From JAUILA01 sp050289805 (lineage in GTDB: Bacteria > Bacteroidota > Bacteroidia > Cytophagales > Cyclobacteriaceae), in assembly GCA_050289805.1 (NCBI GenBank), contig JBNKGL010000012.1, forward strand, positions 54,019 through 118,018: DNA of 64,000 bases. Reading direction: 5' to 3'. The notes under the pieces were generated by a model that was given only the letters and a program-made list of their open reading frames with translations, was not told the origin of the DNA and did not search any database. Below, piece by piece: positions 1-10,700 of this stretch. The number at the start of each line of letters is the position of its first letter. The stretch's first letter is position 1. The translations under genes were made by a program, and so were the position numbers.

Positions 1-497
1 CGCCTTTCGAGGTTGTCTGCCTGACCCTGCTCATCAAAGGCCATCACAACCACTGCTGCCCCGTACATTTTAATTTTTTTCGCCTGCTCAAGGAATGGCT
101 CCTCGCCTTCCTTAAGACTGATACTGTTTACAATACCCTTTCCCTGGATACATTTAAGCCCGGCTTCGATGATATGCCATTTTGATGAATCAATCATCAC
201 AGGAATTCGGGCGACATCAGGTTCTGCGGCCATAAGATTCAGGAAACGAACCATGGCATCCTTGCCATCAATCATCCCCTCGTCCATATTTACGTCAATG
301 ATCTGGGCGCCACCTTCAACCTGATCACGTGCAACCTCAAGCGCCTCTTCGAATTTTTCCTCCTGGATAAGTCTCAGGAATTTACGCGAGCCGGTAACAT
401 TCGTACGTTCACCAATATTGATGAAATTAGATTCCGGGGTGATGATAAGTGGCTCTAAACCACTTAATTGTAGATATGGTATCTTAGATTTTGACAT
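1..497 (-). CDS. metH: Methionine synthase, pterin-binding/cobalamin part (split MetH), 5' part only
   Basis: This is the N-terminal 165 codons of a gene that runs off the left edge. The protein starts MSKSKIPYLQLSGLEPL and continues with the pterin-domain signatures NIGERTNVTGSRKF, IDVNMDEGMIDG and PVMIDSSKWHIIEAGLKC. These identify the methyltetrahydrofolate-binding TIM barrel of cobalamin-dependent methionine synthase, which transfers a methyl group from 5-methyl-THF through cobalamin to homocysteine. A full MetH would carry about 330 residues of homocysteine-binding domain before this point. Here an ATG sits directly before the pterin domain with no such domain upstream, which matches the split form common in Bacteroidota. 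The partner gene is not in the window. The frame is open to base 1. Confidence 0.92.
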   Translation of the reverse strand, partial: MSKSKIPYLQLSGLEPLIITPESNFINIGERTNVTGSRKFLRLIQEEKFEEALEVARDQVEGGAQIIDVNMDEGMIDGKDAMVRFLNLMAAEPDVARIPVMIDSSKWHIIEAGLKCIQGKGIVNSISLKEGEEPFLEQAKKIKMYGAAVVVMAFDEQGQADNLER

Positions 498-616
498 GTT
501 ATAAATTCAATCGGTGAAATAACAGGAGTATGAAATAAATAACAAGTTTACTTAGTGTTATTTCAGCATTTTCCTTACAATGCTTATTTTGCGCCCAAAC
601 GTTCATCTTTAATACA

Positions 617-907
617 ATGTACAACGAAGAAGTTACCGCCAATTTGTTAAATATTCTGGATACCAGGGATTACGAATCATTCCTTTCCACTCTTTCGCCA
701 TATGCTGATAATGAGATCATTGGCGAACCAGTATCTAATATCCTTGAAGAATGGCGTAAGTTACAGCTTGCTAAAAAGAACGAAATTATGAATGATGAAC
801 AGGTTCACCTGGCCATTTCGGCCTATTTCCGTAAAAAAAGCCGTGAAATTACAGCGCTTTTACTGGAAGCAGAAGAGGAGAAGACATCAGGTGACCTTGA
901 TTCCTAA
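617..907 (+). CDS. Hypothetical protein, 96 aa
   Basis: A small acidic, soluble, probably all-helical protein with no signal peptide or membrane segment and no family I recognise. It has its own promoter-sized gap (498-616), which it shares with the divergent metH start. Its last 21 bases overlap the end of the convergent GH57 gene. Composition and codon use look like the neighbours, so I accept it as a gene, but nothing in the sequence assigns a role. Confidence 0.6.
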   Translation: MYNEEVTANLLNILDTRDYESFLSTLSPYADNEIIGEPVSNILEEWRKLQLAKKNEIMNDEQVHLAISAYFRKKSREITALLLEAEEEKTSGDLDS

Positions 908-3277
908 TTTTTTACCAAGCGTTAAAAACTCCTCCTTCCATTCCTTTGTAGCAGATCCCATAAGTTCCTTGTCGATCGAAAGCTCGAAATAAAGATTTTG
1001 AGACTTGTACAACCCTGGCTTTAATTTAAATTGATCCAGGTAGTCAAAAAAGGTATTCAAACGGATCAGCCTCTGAATGTCATCAGGATGTTTTTCAATT
1101 CTCAACAACGCTTTGCTGATCATTTCAGAAGCATGTTGCTCAAGGTATAATGAATCATCCAGGGTAAGATCCCATTTTTGAAACTCGTCCGCAATCCTTC
1201 CCAATTCATCCAGGTCTATCTGCTTATCGAGCAAAGCATTTCTCAGGTCTACATTGAGTACATACTGTAACGTGGTGCGATACGCATTTGGAATTGGAAT
1301 ATTATCCGTTGCTAACGAATTAATGAGCTGATAATCACGATTATATATCCTTCTGAATGAAGTTTCCACCTGTGAAAGACTCCGTTCCATGATCATATTC
1401 AGCACCTTCCTTTTCTCATCTTTAAAAAGGTGCCACAGGTTATATTTATTCGGACCAAAATACTGCATCGTAAGACTTATCATCAGCCCCAGGTTACTTT
1501 CCTCAAATGCCGCCAGGAGCTTCTCAGACATTTCATCAAATTCTGCTTCCGACATATCGATGGAGATATTACCGATAATATTTTGCTGGCCAAGGTATAA
1601 CACTGCAAAGCTGAATTCCTTTTCTGAAAGGGTCACCCGGCTCCTGACGCGTGTATTTCCAAGTGCAAGCCGCTGAGCTCCCGCCTCCCTGCGCTCCAGG
1701 TAATCGCTTTGCGCTATATAATTGAAAACCGGTAAAGATTCGGGGTCTTCCTCAAAGATACTCGCCACGGCGTAGTGGGCGCCCACACGCTCGAGTGTAA
1801 GCCTGGTAGGGATTACAATATCCTTGTAAATCTCTGCGCCATCCTTGTACTTTCGTAAATTACTTTTCCCTTTAGACAGTCTTGAAATAAATTCACTCTC
1901 AAGCGATACATGTCCTTCCTGTTCCGCTAATTGGATTGCCCGGCAGGCATATTGCATTATTTGTGTAGTCTCGATTCCGGAAATTTCATCAAAGAACCAA
2001 CCACAGCTTGTATACATGAGAAGTGCATTGCGCTGCATTTCCATTAGCCTCAGGGCAGTAATTTCCTGGTCTTTCGAAATTGCATGGTCCTGCAGGAAGC
2101 CAAGTTGCGTACCGTTTCTATCCAGAATTACTTCAATATACGCATTGCGGGCATTCCAGGGATCTTTAAATAGCTTTCCTGCCTCTTTCTCGAAAACATC
2201 CGTGAGCTGCTCTCTCAGCCAGTCAAGAGATTCACGAAGGGGCTTCCGCCATTCCTGATTCCAGTTAGGTCTGCCGCCGGTGTGACACCCACAGTTTTCC
2301 CTCCATCGTCCAATCCCATGGACACAGCTCCAGCTGGAATTTTCACGTATTTCAACCTCATGGGTTAATTCAAATTTATCCAGGATCTCACCATAATTGG
2401 TAAGGGTTACATTTTTATCCTTTTCGATATGTTCCAGGCAGAATGCAAGTGCCATGTCGCCGTGCTTGTGATGATGCCCGTAACTCTCTCCGTCAGTGGC
2501 TATATGCACAAGCTGTTGTTCCAAATCGGAACCGAAACCCGTGTATAATTTATTTGCGAATTCCATTCCGTTATTCAGCAACCCGTTGAAGGCTACCGAT
2601 TGGGATAAATTTCCATTGTAAAAAAACAGGCTGATCGACTTTCCGGAGGGAAGGTTACAACGGTAAGGTATCCGTGTATCAATTTGTTCACCTACCTCCT
2701 TCCACTCACCTTTACCATCCAGCAGGCGAACACGTCCTGCCTGGCGCGGTGCAAGAATCGTAAAACGAATATCATTTTCTGCCAGGACTTCCAGTGTCTC
2801 GGTATCAACAGCGGTTTCCGCAAGCCACATCCCTTCGGGCTTCCGGTTAAACCGGCTTTCAAAATCACGGATCCCCCACTTCACCTGCGTCTCCTTGTCC
2901 CGCCTGTTGGCAAGGGGCATGATGATATGATTGTAAACCTGTGCCATTGCCGATCCATGACCTGAAAAATTCTTCATGCTTAACTTATCCGCCTCAATAA
3001 TGGCTTCATAAGTCTGCGGGTCGTTCTCTTCCATCCATGAAAGAAGAGTAGGTCCAAAATTGAATGATATTTTGGAATAGTTATTTGTTATCTTTTTTAT
3101 AACTCCCTGATCATCAAGTATTCTTGACGCAGTATTTGGAGCGTAACATTCAGAAGAAATGCGTTCATTCCAATCATGAAACGGGTAAGCAGAATCCTGA
3201 AGTTCAATCACTTCCAGCCAGGCGTTTTCCCGGGGAGGCTGATAAAAATGTCCGTGAATGCAAATATATTTTTCCAT
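887..3277 (-). CDS. Glycoside hydrolase family 57 protein with DUF3536 region
   Basis: A 796-residue cytoplasmic protein (no signal peptide). The N-terminus has the GH57 start CIHGHFYQPPRENAWLE; near residue 150 is GMWLAETAVDTETLEVL, which in GH57 carries the nucleophile region, and near residue 260 is HIATDGESYGHHHKHGD, the conserved acid-containing segment. The second half (about 330-796) is the helical DUF3536 extension usual in this subfamily. GH57 enzymes act on alpha-glucans (amylase, 4-alpha-glucanotransferase or branching activities), but the exact reaction of DUF3536 members is not clear to me. It lies 71 bp downstream of the branching enzyme gene on the same strand, so a role in glycogen or alpha-glucan metabolism is likely. 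Confidence 0.88.
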   Translation of the reverse strand: MEKYICIHGHFYQPPRENAWLEVIELQDSAYPFHDWNERISSECYAPNTASRILDDQGVIKKITNNYSKISFNFGPTLLSWMEENDPQTYEAIIEADKLSMKNFSGHGSAMAQVYNHIIMPLANRRDKETQVKWGIRDFESRFNRKPEGMWLAETAVDTETLEVLAENDIRFTILAPRQAGRVRLLDGKGEWKEVGEQIDTRIPYRCNLPSGKSISLFFYNGNLSQSVAFNGLLNNGMEFANKLYTGFGSDLEQQLVHIATDGESYGHHHKHGDMALAFCLEHIEKDKNVTLTNYGEILDKFELTHEVEIRENSSWSCVHGIGRWRENCGCHTGGRPNWNQEWRKPLRESLDWLREQLTDVFEKEAGKLFKDPWNARNAYIEVILDRNGTQLGFLQDHAISKDQEITALRLMEMQRNALLMYTSCGWFFDEISGIETTQIMQYACRAIQLAEQEGHVSLESEFISRLSKGKSNLRKYKDGAEIYKDIVIPTRLTLERVGAHYAVASIFEEDPESLPVFNYIAQSDYLERREAGAQRLALGNTRVRSRVTLSEKEFSFAVLYLGQQNIIGNISIDMSEAEFDEMSEKLLAAFEESNLGLMISLTMQYFGPNKYNLWHLFKDEKRKVLNMIMERSLSQVETSFRRIYNRDYQLINSLATDNIPIPNAYRTTLQYVLNVDLRNALLDKQIDLDELGRIADEFQKWDLTLDDSLYLEQHASEMISKALLRIEKHPDDIQRLIRLNTFFDYLDQFKLKPGLYKSQNLYFELSIDKELMGSATKEWKEEFLTLGKKLGIKVT

Positions 3278-3348
3278 TGGAAATTACGCTTCAATAAAAT
3301 CAAGCGACAATATTAATGTTTTTACCAGACTTAATCAGGTTAGTTTTC

Positions 3349-5280
3349 TTAAGCCTTTAATTTTAACATAATGATGGCTAGCGGGGGGATTTTTAAAACG
3401 ACCGACTGTTCCTTTCCATGCGACTGGGTAGATGTGGTCTCTACAGCGTCATTCGTCAGACCAGTTCCAGAATATTTCTTGTCATCACTGTTGAATATTT
3501 CAATCCATTTTCCGGATTGGGGAACACCAATGCGATATTCATGATGTAATTGCGGTGTAAAATTACAGACAGCAATTACAACATCTTCCGGTTTTTTACC
3601 ATACCGGGCGAAAGAAATGACACTATTTTCCGTATCCGAATAATCGATCCATTCGAATCCTTCTTTTTCAAACTGACGTTCATAAAGAGCTTCGGTATTT
3701 CTGTATAGCTTATTAATGTCCCGAACCAGGTTCTGCACCCCGCTGTGAAAACCGAATTGCAGCAGATACCAATCCAGTCCCCCATCGTGATGCCATTCGG
3801 ACGTTTGGGCTATTTCAGAACCCATAAACAGAAGCTTTGTTCCGGGATGGGCATACATGTATCCCAGCATCAAACGCATATTAGCGAAGCGCTGCCATTC
3901 ATCACCCCGCATACGATCCATTAACGGGCCTTTGCCATGCACAACCTCATCATGCGAAAGGGGCAACATGAAATTCTCCGTAAATGCATACATGATACTG
4001 AAAGTAATTTCATTCAAATGCCACCTACGGTAAATGGGATCATGTTTGAAGAATTCGAGCGTATCATGCATCCAACCCATCATCCATTTCTGCCCGAATC
4101 CCAGTCCGCCCAGGAAAGTGGGCTTGGACACACCGGGCCAGGCTGTTGATTCTTCCGCAATCGTGATCGCATCCGGAAATTTCGCATATACCGTTTCATT
4201 CATTTCCTTCAGAAAACGGATTGCTTCTATATTTTCATTTCCGCCAAACTCATTTGGAATCCATTCACCTGCCTTCCTGGAATAGTCCAGGTAAAGCATT
4301 GACGCAACCGCATCCACACGAAGTCCGTCAGTATGGAACTCCTCAAGCCAAAATACAGCATTGGAAATCAGGATCGATTTTACTTCAAATCTTCCGTAAT
4401 TAAATATTGAACTTTTCCAGTCAGGATGAAATCCCTTACGCGGGTCTGAATGCTCATATAAATGCGTTCCGTCAAATTTATACAAGCCGTGCGCATCGTT
4501 GGGAAAGTGCGACGGCACCCAGTCGAGAATAACCCCGATTCCCGCCTGGTGAAGCGAATCCACCAGGAATTTAAAGTCCTGCGGGTTACCATAGCGGCTC
4601 GTAGGGGCAAAATAGCCTGTAATCTGGTATCCCCATGAACCAAAGAACGGATGTTCCATTACAGGCATGAATTCCACGTGGGTATAATTCATATCGCTCA
4701 CATAATCGACCAGTTCTTCCGCCAATTCACGATAGCTCAACGATCTCCCGCCATCTTCCATCTTGCGCTTCCAGGAGCCCATATGTACTTCATATACGGC
4801 ATATGGCTTGGGATCCTCGCGATCCTTCATTCGCTTTTTTAACCACTTACTGTCTTTCCACTTATAACCGGAGTCCCAGACAATACTCGCCGTCTTCGGG
4901 GGTTCTTCCCAATAACGGGCAAATGGATCACCTTTTTCCAGACGATAGCCTTCCTGCGTCTCAATGGAATATTTATATGCCTCCCCATGTCCAACTCCAG
5001 GAATAAATCCTTCCCAAATCCCTGAGCTGTCCCAGCGGGCTGTGAGGTTATGAGCCTGATTATTCCAGTAATTGAAATTTCCAATAACTGAAACATGCCT
5101 GGCCGAAGGGGCCCAAACCGCAAAATAACATCCCTTCTCCCCATTAAATTCAACCAGGTGCGAGCCTAGCTTGTGGTGCAGTTCATAATGTTTTCCCGAA
5201 CGAAATAGATGAATATCAAAATCAGTCAACCGACTGTAAAATGAAGGATTTTCCGATGTGTTCTGATCTGTTCCGGCCAT
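3349..5280 (-). CDS. glgB: 1,4-alpha-glucan branching enzyme (GH13)
   Basis: A 643-residue enzyme that makes alpha-1,6 branches in glycogen. A CBM48-type beta-sandwich (about 40-130, with GNFNYWNNQAHNL) precedes the GH13 barrel. Catalytic landmarks are DGLRVDAVASMLYLDYSR (nucleophile Asp323), TIAEES (acid Glu at 376/377) and LSHDEVVHGKG (Asp444), all in the order and context of GlgB. It lacks the extra N-terminal N1 domain of the E. coli enzyme (about 730 aa), which is common. No glycogen synthase or phosphorylase gene is visible nearby; the only alpha-glucan partners in the window are the GH57 gene just downstream and an amylosucrase at 19.4-21.4 kb. Confidence 0.96.
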   Translation of the reverse strand: MAGTDQNTSENPSFYSRLTDFDIHLFRSGKHYELHHKLGSHLVEFNGEKGCYFAVWAPSARHVSVIGNFNYWNNQAHNLTARWDSSGIWEGFIPGVGHGEAYKYSIETQEGYRLEKGDPFARYWEEPPKTASIVWDSGYKWKDSKWLKKRMKDREDPKPYAVYEVHMGSWKRKMEDGGRSLSYRELAEELVDYVSDMNYTHVEFMPVMEHPFFGSWGYQITGYFAPTSRYGNPQDFKFLVDSLHQAGIGVILDWVPSHFPNDAHGLYKFDGTHLYEHSDPRKGFHPDWKSSIFNYGRFEVKSILISNAVFWLEEFHTDGLRVDAVASMLYLDYSRKAGEWIPNEFGGNENIEAIRFLKEMNETVYAKFPDAITIAEESTAWPGVSKPTFLGGLGFGQKWMMGWMHDTLEFFKHDPIYRRWHLNEITFSIMYAFTENFMLPLSHDEVVHGKGPLMDRMRGDEWQRFANMRLMLGYMYAHPGTKLLFMGSEIAQTSEWHHDGGLDWYLLQFGFHSGVQNLVRDINKLYRNTEALYERQFEKEGFEWIDYSDTENSVISFARYGKKPEDVVIAVCNFTPQLHHEYRIGVPQSGKWIEIFNSDDKKYSGTGLTNDAVETTSTQSHGKEQSVVLKIPPLAIIMLKLKA

Positions 5281-5355
5281 AAAAATGATTTAAAAACTTA
5301 ATTCTCTGGTAAGTTAACAAAAAGTCACTTACTCATTCATCCTGAAAGGAAAATT

Positions 5356-6471
5356 TCACCGATCACCAATGATGGAGAAATCCAGAATGAGATGGCTCAT
5401 GGCCTTTTTCAACCAGTAGACGGGTTCCTGCATCGCGGCCTGAGCAGACCCGGCCAATTCAGCCATTGAGTATACCATACTGAATCCATTCCTGTTACCG
5501 GAATCAGATTCATAACTTCCGACAATCGCTGCAGCCGGCTTGTTCCTTTGTCGGGCGAGTTCACATATCCTTGCCGGAGCTTTCCCATACCCCGTCTGTT
5601 CATCCATTCTCCCCTCACCGGTTACAACGAGATCCGCCCAGTCTACCAGGGAATCGAGGTCCAGGAGTTCTGATATTATATCAAATCCGGATGTAAGCCT
5701 GGCATTCAGGTAACTGCATAACGCAAAACCAACACCACCTGCCGCACCTGTACCCGGCACTTCAGTCAAATCTTTACCTGTCACGCCAGTCGTTGCCTTT
5801 GCAAAACAAGACATCTGCTCTTCCAACATATGCAGCATCGATGAATCAACACCCTTTTGCGGTCCGAATACATGAGTAGCCCCGAATTCGCCCAGCAAGG
5901 TATTTTGCACATCCGTAGCCCCTATAATTGTCTTATCATCAAGTAAATAAGATAATTTATTTAAATCTATACTTACTATATCGCATGCCCCGGAAATAGA
6001 GTTGATCAAAGTGCCTGATCCATCTCTGAACTGAACTCCCAGTGCACGAAGCATCCCGATGCCGCCGTCATTTGTTGCGCTCCCCCCGAGACTAACAATA
6101 ACCGATTTAACATTTTGCTGGAGTGCATACCGAATCAACTCTCCTGTCCCGAAGGTTGTGCTTTCAAGAACATTCCTTTCTTTCTCCGCGATAAGCTCCA
6201 AACCGGATGCACGGGCCATTTCGATCACAGCAGCATCATCATACAGCACATAATCTGCGTTGATTGACCTGCCAAGGGCGTCTGAAACCTTCACATTACG
6301 TATGAGTGCCCCTTTTGAGATGAATGCCTCGAGAAATCCCTCGCCACCATCGGAAATGGCCTGTTCGCGGCAATTCCAGCCAGCATCGCGCCCGGCCTCT
6401 GCCATGATCATGGCAGCATCAGCAGCTGCGATGGTCTCTTTATACTGTGCCGGGGCAAACAATACATTCAA
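5356..6471 (-). CDS. Glycerate kinase (GarK/GlxK family)
   Basis: A 371-residue kinase that phosphorylates D-glycerate. Family marks are LFAPAQYKETIAAADAA at the N-terminus, ISDGGEGFLEAF, VIVSLGGSATNDGGIGMLRALG, GTGAAGGVGFAL and DLVVTGEGRMDEQTGYGKAP. I chose the TTG at 6471, which overlaps the TGA of the upstream TMEM220-like gene (sequence TTTGA) and gives the expected N-terminus MNVLFAPAQ, with an AGGGCAGGG stretch just before it. An ATG at 6519 is in frame but would add 16 residues (DSNCGALVPVQKGQG) not expected in this family and overlap the upstream gene by 52 bp. Translational coupling to the upstream gene is likely. Confidence 0.9.
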   Translation of the reverse strand: MNVLFAPAQYKETIAAADAAMIMAEAGRDAGWNCREQAISDGGEGFLEAFISKGALIRNVKVSDALGRSINADYVLYDDAAVIEMARASGLELIAEKERNVLESTTFGTGELIRYALQQNVKSVIVSLGGSATNDGGIGMLRALGVQFRDGSGTLINSISGACDIVSIDLNKLSYLLDDKTIIGATDVQNTLLGEFGATHVFGPQKGVDSSMLHMLEEQMSCFAKATTGVTGKDLTEVPGTGAAGGVGFALCSYLNARLTSGFDIISELLDLDSLVDWADLVVTGEGRMDEQTGYGKAPARICELARQRNKPAAAIVGSYESDSGNRNGFSMVYSMAELAGSAQAAMQEPVYWLKKAMSHLILDFSIIGDR

Positions 6472-6824
6472 ACCCTGCCCTTTTTGAACAGGAACCAAAG
6501 CGCCACAATTACTATCCACATCCCAAAGAACTCCCGGGTTTCCTCGATATAGGGCTTGTCTGCCTTCATAGATTCAACAATAGCCCCAGGCTCGCCGATT
6601 CCAACATATTCCATCACGCCACCCAGGTAAGTAAAACTGTATAGAATTGCCAGGATGAGGCAGGCAAGTAAAACTGTCTTATTATACCAACCCAAAAGAT
6701 TCGCAATAAAAAGCCCTGCTGTAATACCATAAATTGCGATCCAAAGCCATGGATCCGGGTCATTGTACTGCACAAAAGCGAATAGAATGAATAACAGCGC
6801 CAGAATAATTTTTACCACTTTCAT
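6468..6824 (-). CDS. Transmembrane family 220 (TMEM220)-like protein
   Basis: A 118-residue membrane protein with about four hydrophobic segments. The start KIILALLFILFAFVQYNDPDP is the TMEM220 signature, with the NDPDPW motif after helix 1, then IYGITAGLF, LLACLILAILYSFTYL and a last helix FGMWIVIVALWFLF ending in basic residues. The family occurs in bacteria and animals and has no established function. It is the first gene of a pair with glycerate kinase, whose start overlaps its stop codon. Confidence 0.8.
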   Translation of the reverse strand: MKVVKIILALLFILFAFVQYNDPDPWLWIAIYGITAGLFIANLLGWYNKTVLLACLILAILYSFTYLGGVMEYVGIGEPGAIVESMKADKPYIEETREFFGMWIVIVALWFLFKKGRV

Positions 6825-6869
6825 GATCTGAATTTCAAGTAGTTATAACTTTAAGTTTACTCAGGTTAA

Positions 6870-7739
6870 TTAAATTACCTGCTGAACATTGGAATAACTC
6901 GTCGTAATACTCTCCTTCACATCACCAGAAATCTGATCCTGCTCAACGAAGAAATGCTTGAGACCTGCTGTCTTGCTTTCTTTGAAAATTGCCTTGAAAT
7001 CTATGTTGCCTGTTCCAACTTCTGTGAAATTTCCCTGATCATTCAAATCCTTCACATGCCATAACGGATATCTGCCAGGATTATCCCTGAATAATTCTAT
7101 TGGCTTATACCCCGCTTTCACGGTCCAGAAAAGATCCAGTTCCATTTTAACAAGGCCCGGATCTGTTTCGGCAAGCAACAGGTCATAGGGTACAGTCCCA
7201 TCGACCTCCATAAACTCAAAATCATGATTATGATAGGCAAATTGAATACCGTAATCCTTGCAGATCCGCGCACAATCTGTAATGAGCTTTACAAGACTGT
7301 TATACTGTTCAATGGTTTTACGCTCACCCTCATGCAGGTATGCAAGTACCATATATTTCTGCCCTACGGCAGCAGCATCTTTTACAGCCTTAAGCCATCC
7401 ATTCGTAAGTGTGCCCTTTTGATCCGGCATAGTAATCCCGGTCTGGTAATGTCCGCTTGGCATGGAAAGCTTATTCTTTTTCAGGAGGTCCTTAAAATCT
7501 GAAGGATTCATTCCATAAAATTTACCGTCGCCATACCCGGCACACTCCACTTCCCTGTAGCCAATCTGTGCCAGCATACCTAATGCGGCAGCTGGATCTT
7601 TCTGCATCATTGCCCTTACAGTGTACAACTGTATACCTGTCTTTGATTTAAGCATCATTAAATCTTTTGGAAACAAAAACATTCCTGCCCCAATGGCAGC
7701 TGTCTGCTTCATGAACATTCTTCTTTGTGTGGTTTTCAT
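6870..7739 (-). CDS. Sugar phosphate isomerase/epimerase family TIM barrel, exported
   Basis: A 289-residue AP-endonuclease-2/xylose-isomerase-like barrel. It starts MKTTQRRMFMKQTAAIGAGMFLF, which looks like a Tat-type or hydrophobic export signal of the kind seen on periplasmic oxidoreductase-cluster proteins. The metal-site segments of the family are visible: YHNHDFEF, MELDLFWTVKAG, LWHVKDL and FVEQD. I place the start at the ATG at 7739, directly after the stop of the upstream fusion gene (7744); an in-frame start at 7760 would lie inside that gene. As the last gene of the five-gene operon it probably isomerises or cleaves an oxidised sugar made by its neighbours. The substrate is unknown. 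Confidence 0.88.
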   Translation of the reverse strand: MKTTQRRMFMKQTAAIGAGMFLFPKDLMMLKSKTGIQLYTVRAMMQKDPAAALGMLAQIGYREVECAGYGDGKFYGMNPSDFKDLLKKNKLSMPSGHYQTGITMPDQKGTLTNGWLKAVKDAAAVGQKYMVLAYLHEGERKTIEQYNSLVKLITDCARICKDYGIQFAYHNHDFEFMEVDGTVPYDLLLAETDPGLVKMELDLFWTVKAGYKPIELFRDNPGRYPLWHVKDLNDQGNFTEVGTGNIDFKAIFKESKTAGLKHFFVEQDQISGDVKESITTSYSNVQQVI

Positions 7740-7743
7740 ATTG

Positions 7744-10700
7744 TTAAGGTATAAATTCAATCCATTCTATTCCCGGTACAGACATACCTCCCGGACTTTC
7801 TACCTCGACTGACCAGGCGTGAAACCCGGATGTATCCTGTATGGGCAGAGTAAGGACGTTTGATTCAGTTACATTCCCTGAAAGAGAAATGGCACGTTTG
7901 TCTTCCCCGTTCAGATGTAATTTATAGTTAATTTCTGATGATGGCATTGATGAAAGCTTAATTTTTACAGCCCTCACACCGGTAAAATCCACGGCTGAAA
8001 AGGAGATTCTGGACCCGTTCCTGAGGTTGTCTGCCACGTGGTTATTACCGCTGGTCTCCATTTGCGCCCTGTACAGCTCTGTCGCCTCCCCTGCACGGAT
8101 CCTGGGTGAACGGAGAATAACCTGTTCAGATCCGGTGAGGCGGCCATATGCATTTCCCGAATCAGTATAGGCTGCAGTTAGTACATACATGGCGTTGTAA
8201 TTGTCCGCCTTGTGCATGTTCATTTGCAATGAACCGCTCAACGGCATCTGATCCTTTTCGTCCACAATATCTGAATTGAGGGAAAGAATATAGGAAACGA
8301 TGCGTTTCGCATCATCCTGAGAAAGATCAGGATGTGCCGACATCGCCTGCTCACCCCAAACCCCTCCTCCGCCGGAAATAATTTTTCCCGACAGGTAATC
8401 CACGGCATCATCCCGGCCGGTATATCGCTCTGCGATCATGGAATATGACGGGCCGATTGATTTTTCCTGAACCTTATGACATCCCTTACAATCCTGACCC
8501 TCCAACAACTGTTGTCCCAACGCAGACGGACTTGGCAGCTGATGCCCCTGGGCAATCTCGGTCAGGTCATATCCCTGTTCCAGAAAATCAAAATGAAAAT
8601 TCACGTCCGCCGGGTTGATCCGGCCTTCGCTGAGCTTCCCATCCTCCGAATCCTCAACCTGTATCTCATAATCAACCTTTCTTCCCGGCCAGTAAAAACT
8701 ACGATTGCCTGACAGCTGAATTTTAACTTCAGGAAGGTCATTGCCAGATTTAATTATTGTGTATTCCCGGCTTTTAGCACCTTTATTATCTTCTGCTTCC
8801 AGGTATATAAAGTAGTAACCAGGCTTATCGAAGGTATGGTCAAATCGTTTTCCAGAGCCAACTTTCTCCTTTCCCAGGTACCACGTAAGCGTTACAGGAT
8901 CTCCATCAGGATCTTTGGTACCGTCTGCATTAAGTGAAACCTGAAGCGGTATTTGTCCTACCGTTGAACTCTCACTGGCCAGGCGGATCACAGGTGGTCT
9001 GTTGCCGTTATAATATGTAATTCTTGAAAGTTTGGCATCTTCATTCCGCGTGTACCATCCGGCACCATACTCCAGGGTATAAAGCACGCCATTCCTGGAA
9101 AAATCGACATCAATGAGATTACTGAATTCAATATTATCGAGGAAGGGTTCCATCTGGACCAAATCTCCATTTTCATTCATTGTAACCAGCAGTACAACAT
9201 CACGAATCCAGTCATAAATGATCAATTTACCTTCCATATAGGCGGGGAATGTATCATCATTCACATCAAATAATTCCCGGTAAAATACCGGGCCCGCCAT
9301 TGCATTCCTCCCGCCAGATCCGAGCAGGGGAAATTCCTCAGAAAAAGCATAGGGATACCATACGAATGCCGGCATTGCCGGGGGCAATTCCTGAATTCCC
9401 GTATTGTTGGGTGAATTATTTACGGGTTTGTCCGGATTGAAAAAGGCACCGCTTTGCTTTGTAGCAAAATCATATTGCCTGTAAGGCTTATTGTTGGCCA
9501 CAAACATAGGCCATCCAAAGAAGCCGGGAGCCCTCGCCTGGTTAATCTCATCATGACCACGGGGTCCCCGCAGACTATCATCTTCAGATGCATCAGGACC
9601 AACATCACCCCAGTAAAGAAACCCGGTTTTTTGGTCTATTGCGATACGATATGGGTTTCTACATCCCATCACATAGATTTCAGGCCTGGTTCCCTTCATG
9701 CCTACAGGGAATAAATTTCCCTCTGGAATACTGTAAGTTCCATCACTTAAGGGTTTGATACGCAATATTTTACCTCTTAAATCATTCGTATTCGCAGAAG
9801 ATTTACGGGCATCCCAGGGCTTTCTGCCTTCACGTGCATCCATCGGGCCATAGCCATTAGACGCAAATGGATTCGTGTCATCTCCGGTGGACAGGTACAG
9901 GTTACCCTCGACATCAAAAGCGATCGATCCGCCGGTATGACAACATTCTTCGCGCTGGACATCAACTTCGAGTACAATAGTCTCGGTATCAGGGTAGAAC
10001 TGGTTTCCGATCAGTTGAAATCGAGATAAATAATTAACCGGACGTTCAATGTTCGGTGAATAATACATATACACCCAGTTGTTTTCTTCAAATTCAGGAT
10101 CAATTGCCAGGCCCATTAATCCATATTCAAATCGGGTAAAAACATCAAGTTCACCAATCTGAAATACGCTGTCTTCTTCCGGGATATATAACTTAACCGC
10201 ACCCCTTCGCTCAATAAAAAGAACACGGTCATCGGGCAGCACTGCCATCTCGGTAGGCTCATAAAGATTACTTTCAAGAACAACTTTCTGAAACCTGTCA
10301 TCGTCCGGTACTGGTGGGGTATTAACTTTTGAATAATCAAGTGTGCCGGCTGTTAGAAACGAAATCGCATTCTTCAAAAGAAACCTGACACCCTCTTCAT
10401 CAAAAGAGGAAACCGTATGCCCCATTCCAGTATAGAACGCCTTTCCCCCATCATACGAATGATACCATGTTATGGGGTGGTCATTATTCATTGTCCCTCC
10501 TTCATACGACTTTTCATCAAGACGTTGAAGGGGAATGATGGTGGAATCCACATTTCTGTAATTGTACCATTCATCATTGCGAAGCCATTCTGCCGGCAAA
10601 GAATCTGTGGCAATATGCGTTATATCTGTTTTCAGAACTCTGCCCTCACGGACATTCGGGTTATTGGGATGCCCGTTAAAATAAGCACCGACAAGCCCGT

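Noticed and set aside
498..616. Cobalamin or SAM riboswitch before metH
   Set aside because: The 119-bp gap has no B12-box or SAM-box features that I can see. As metH is split, control may lie before the other part.
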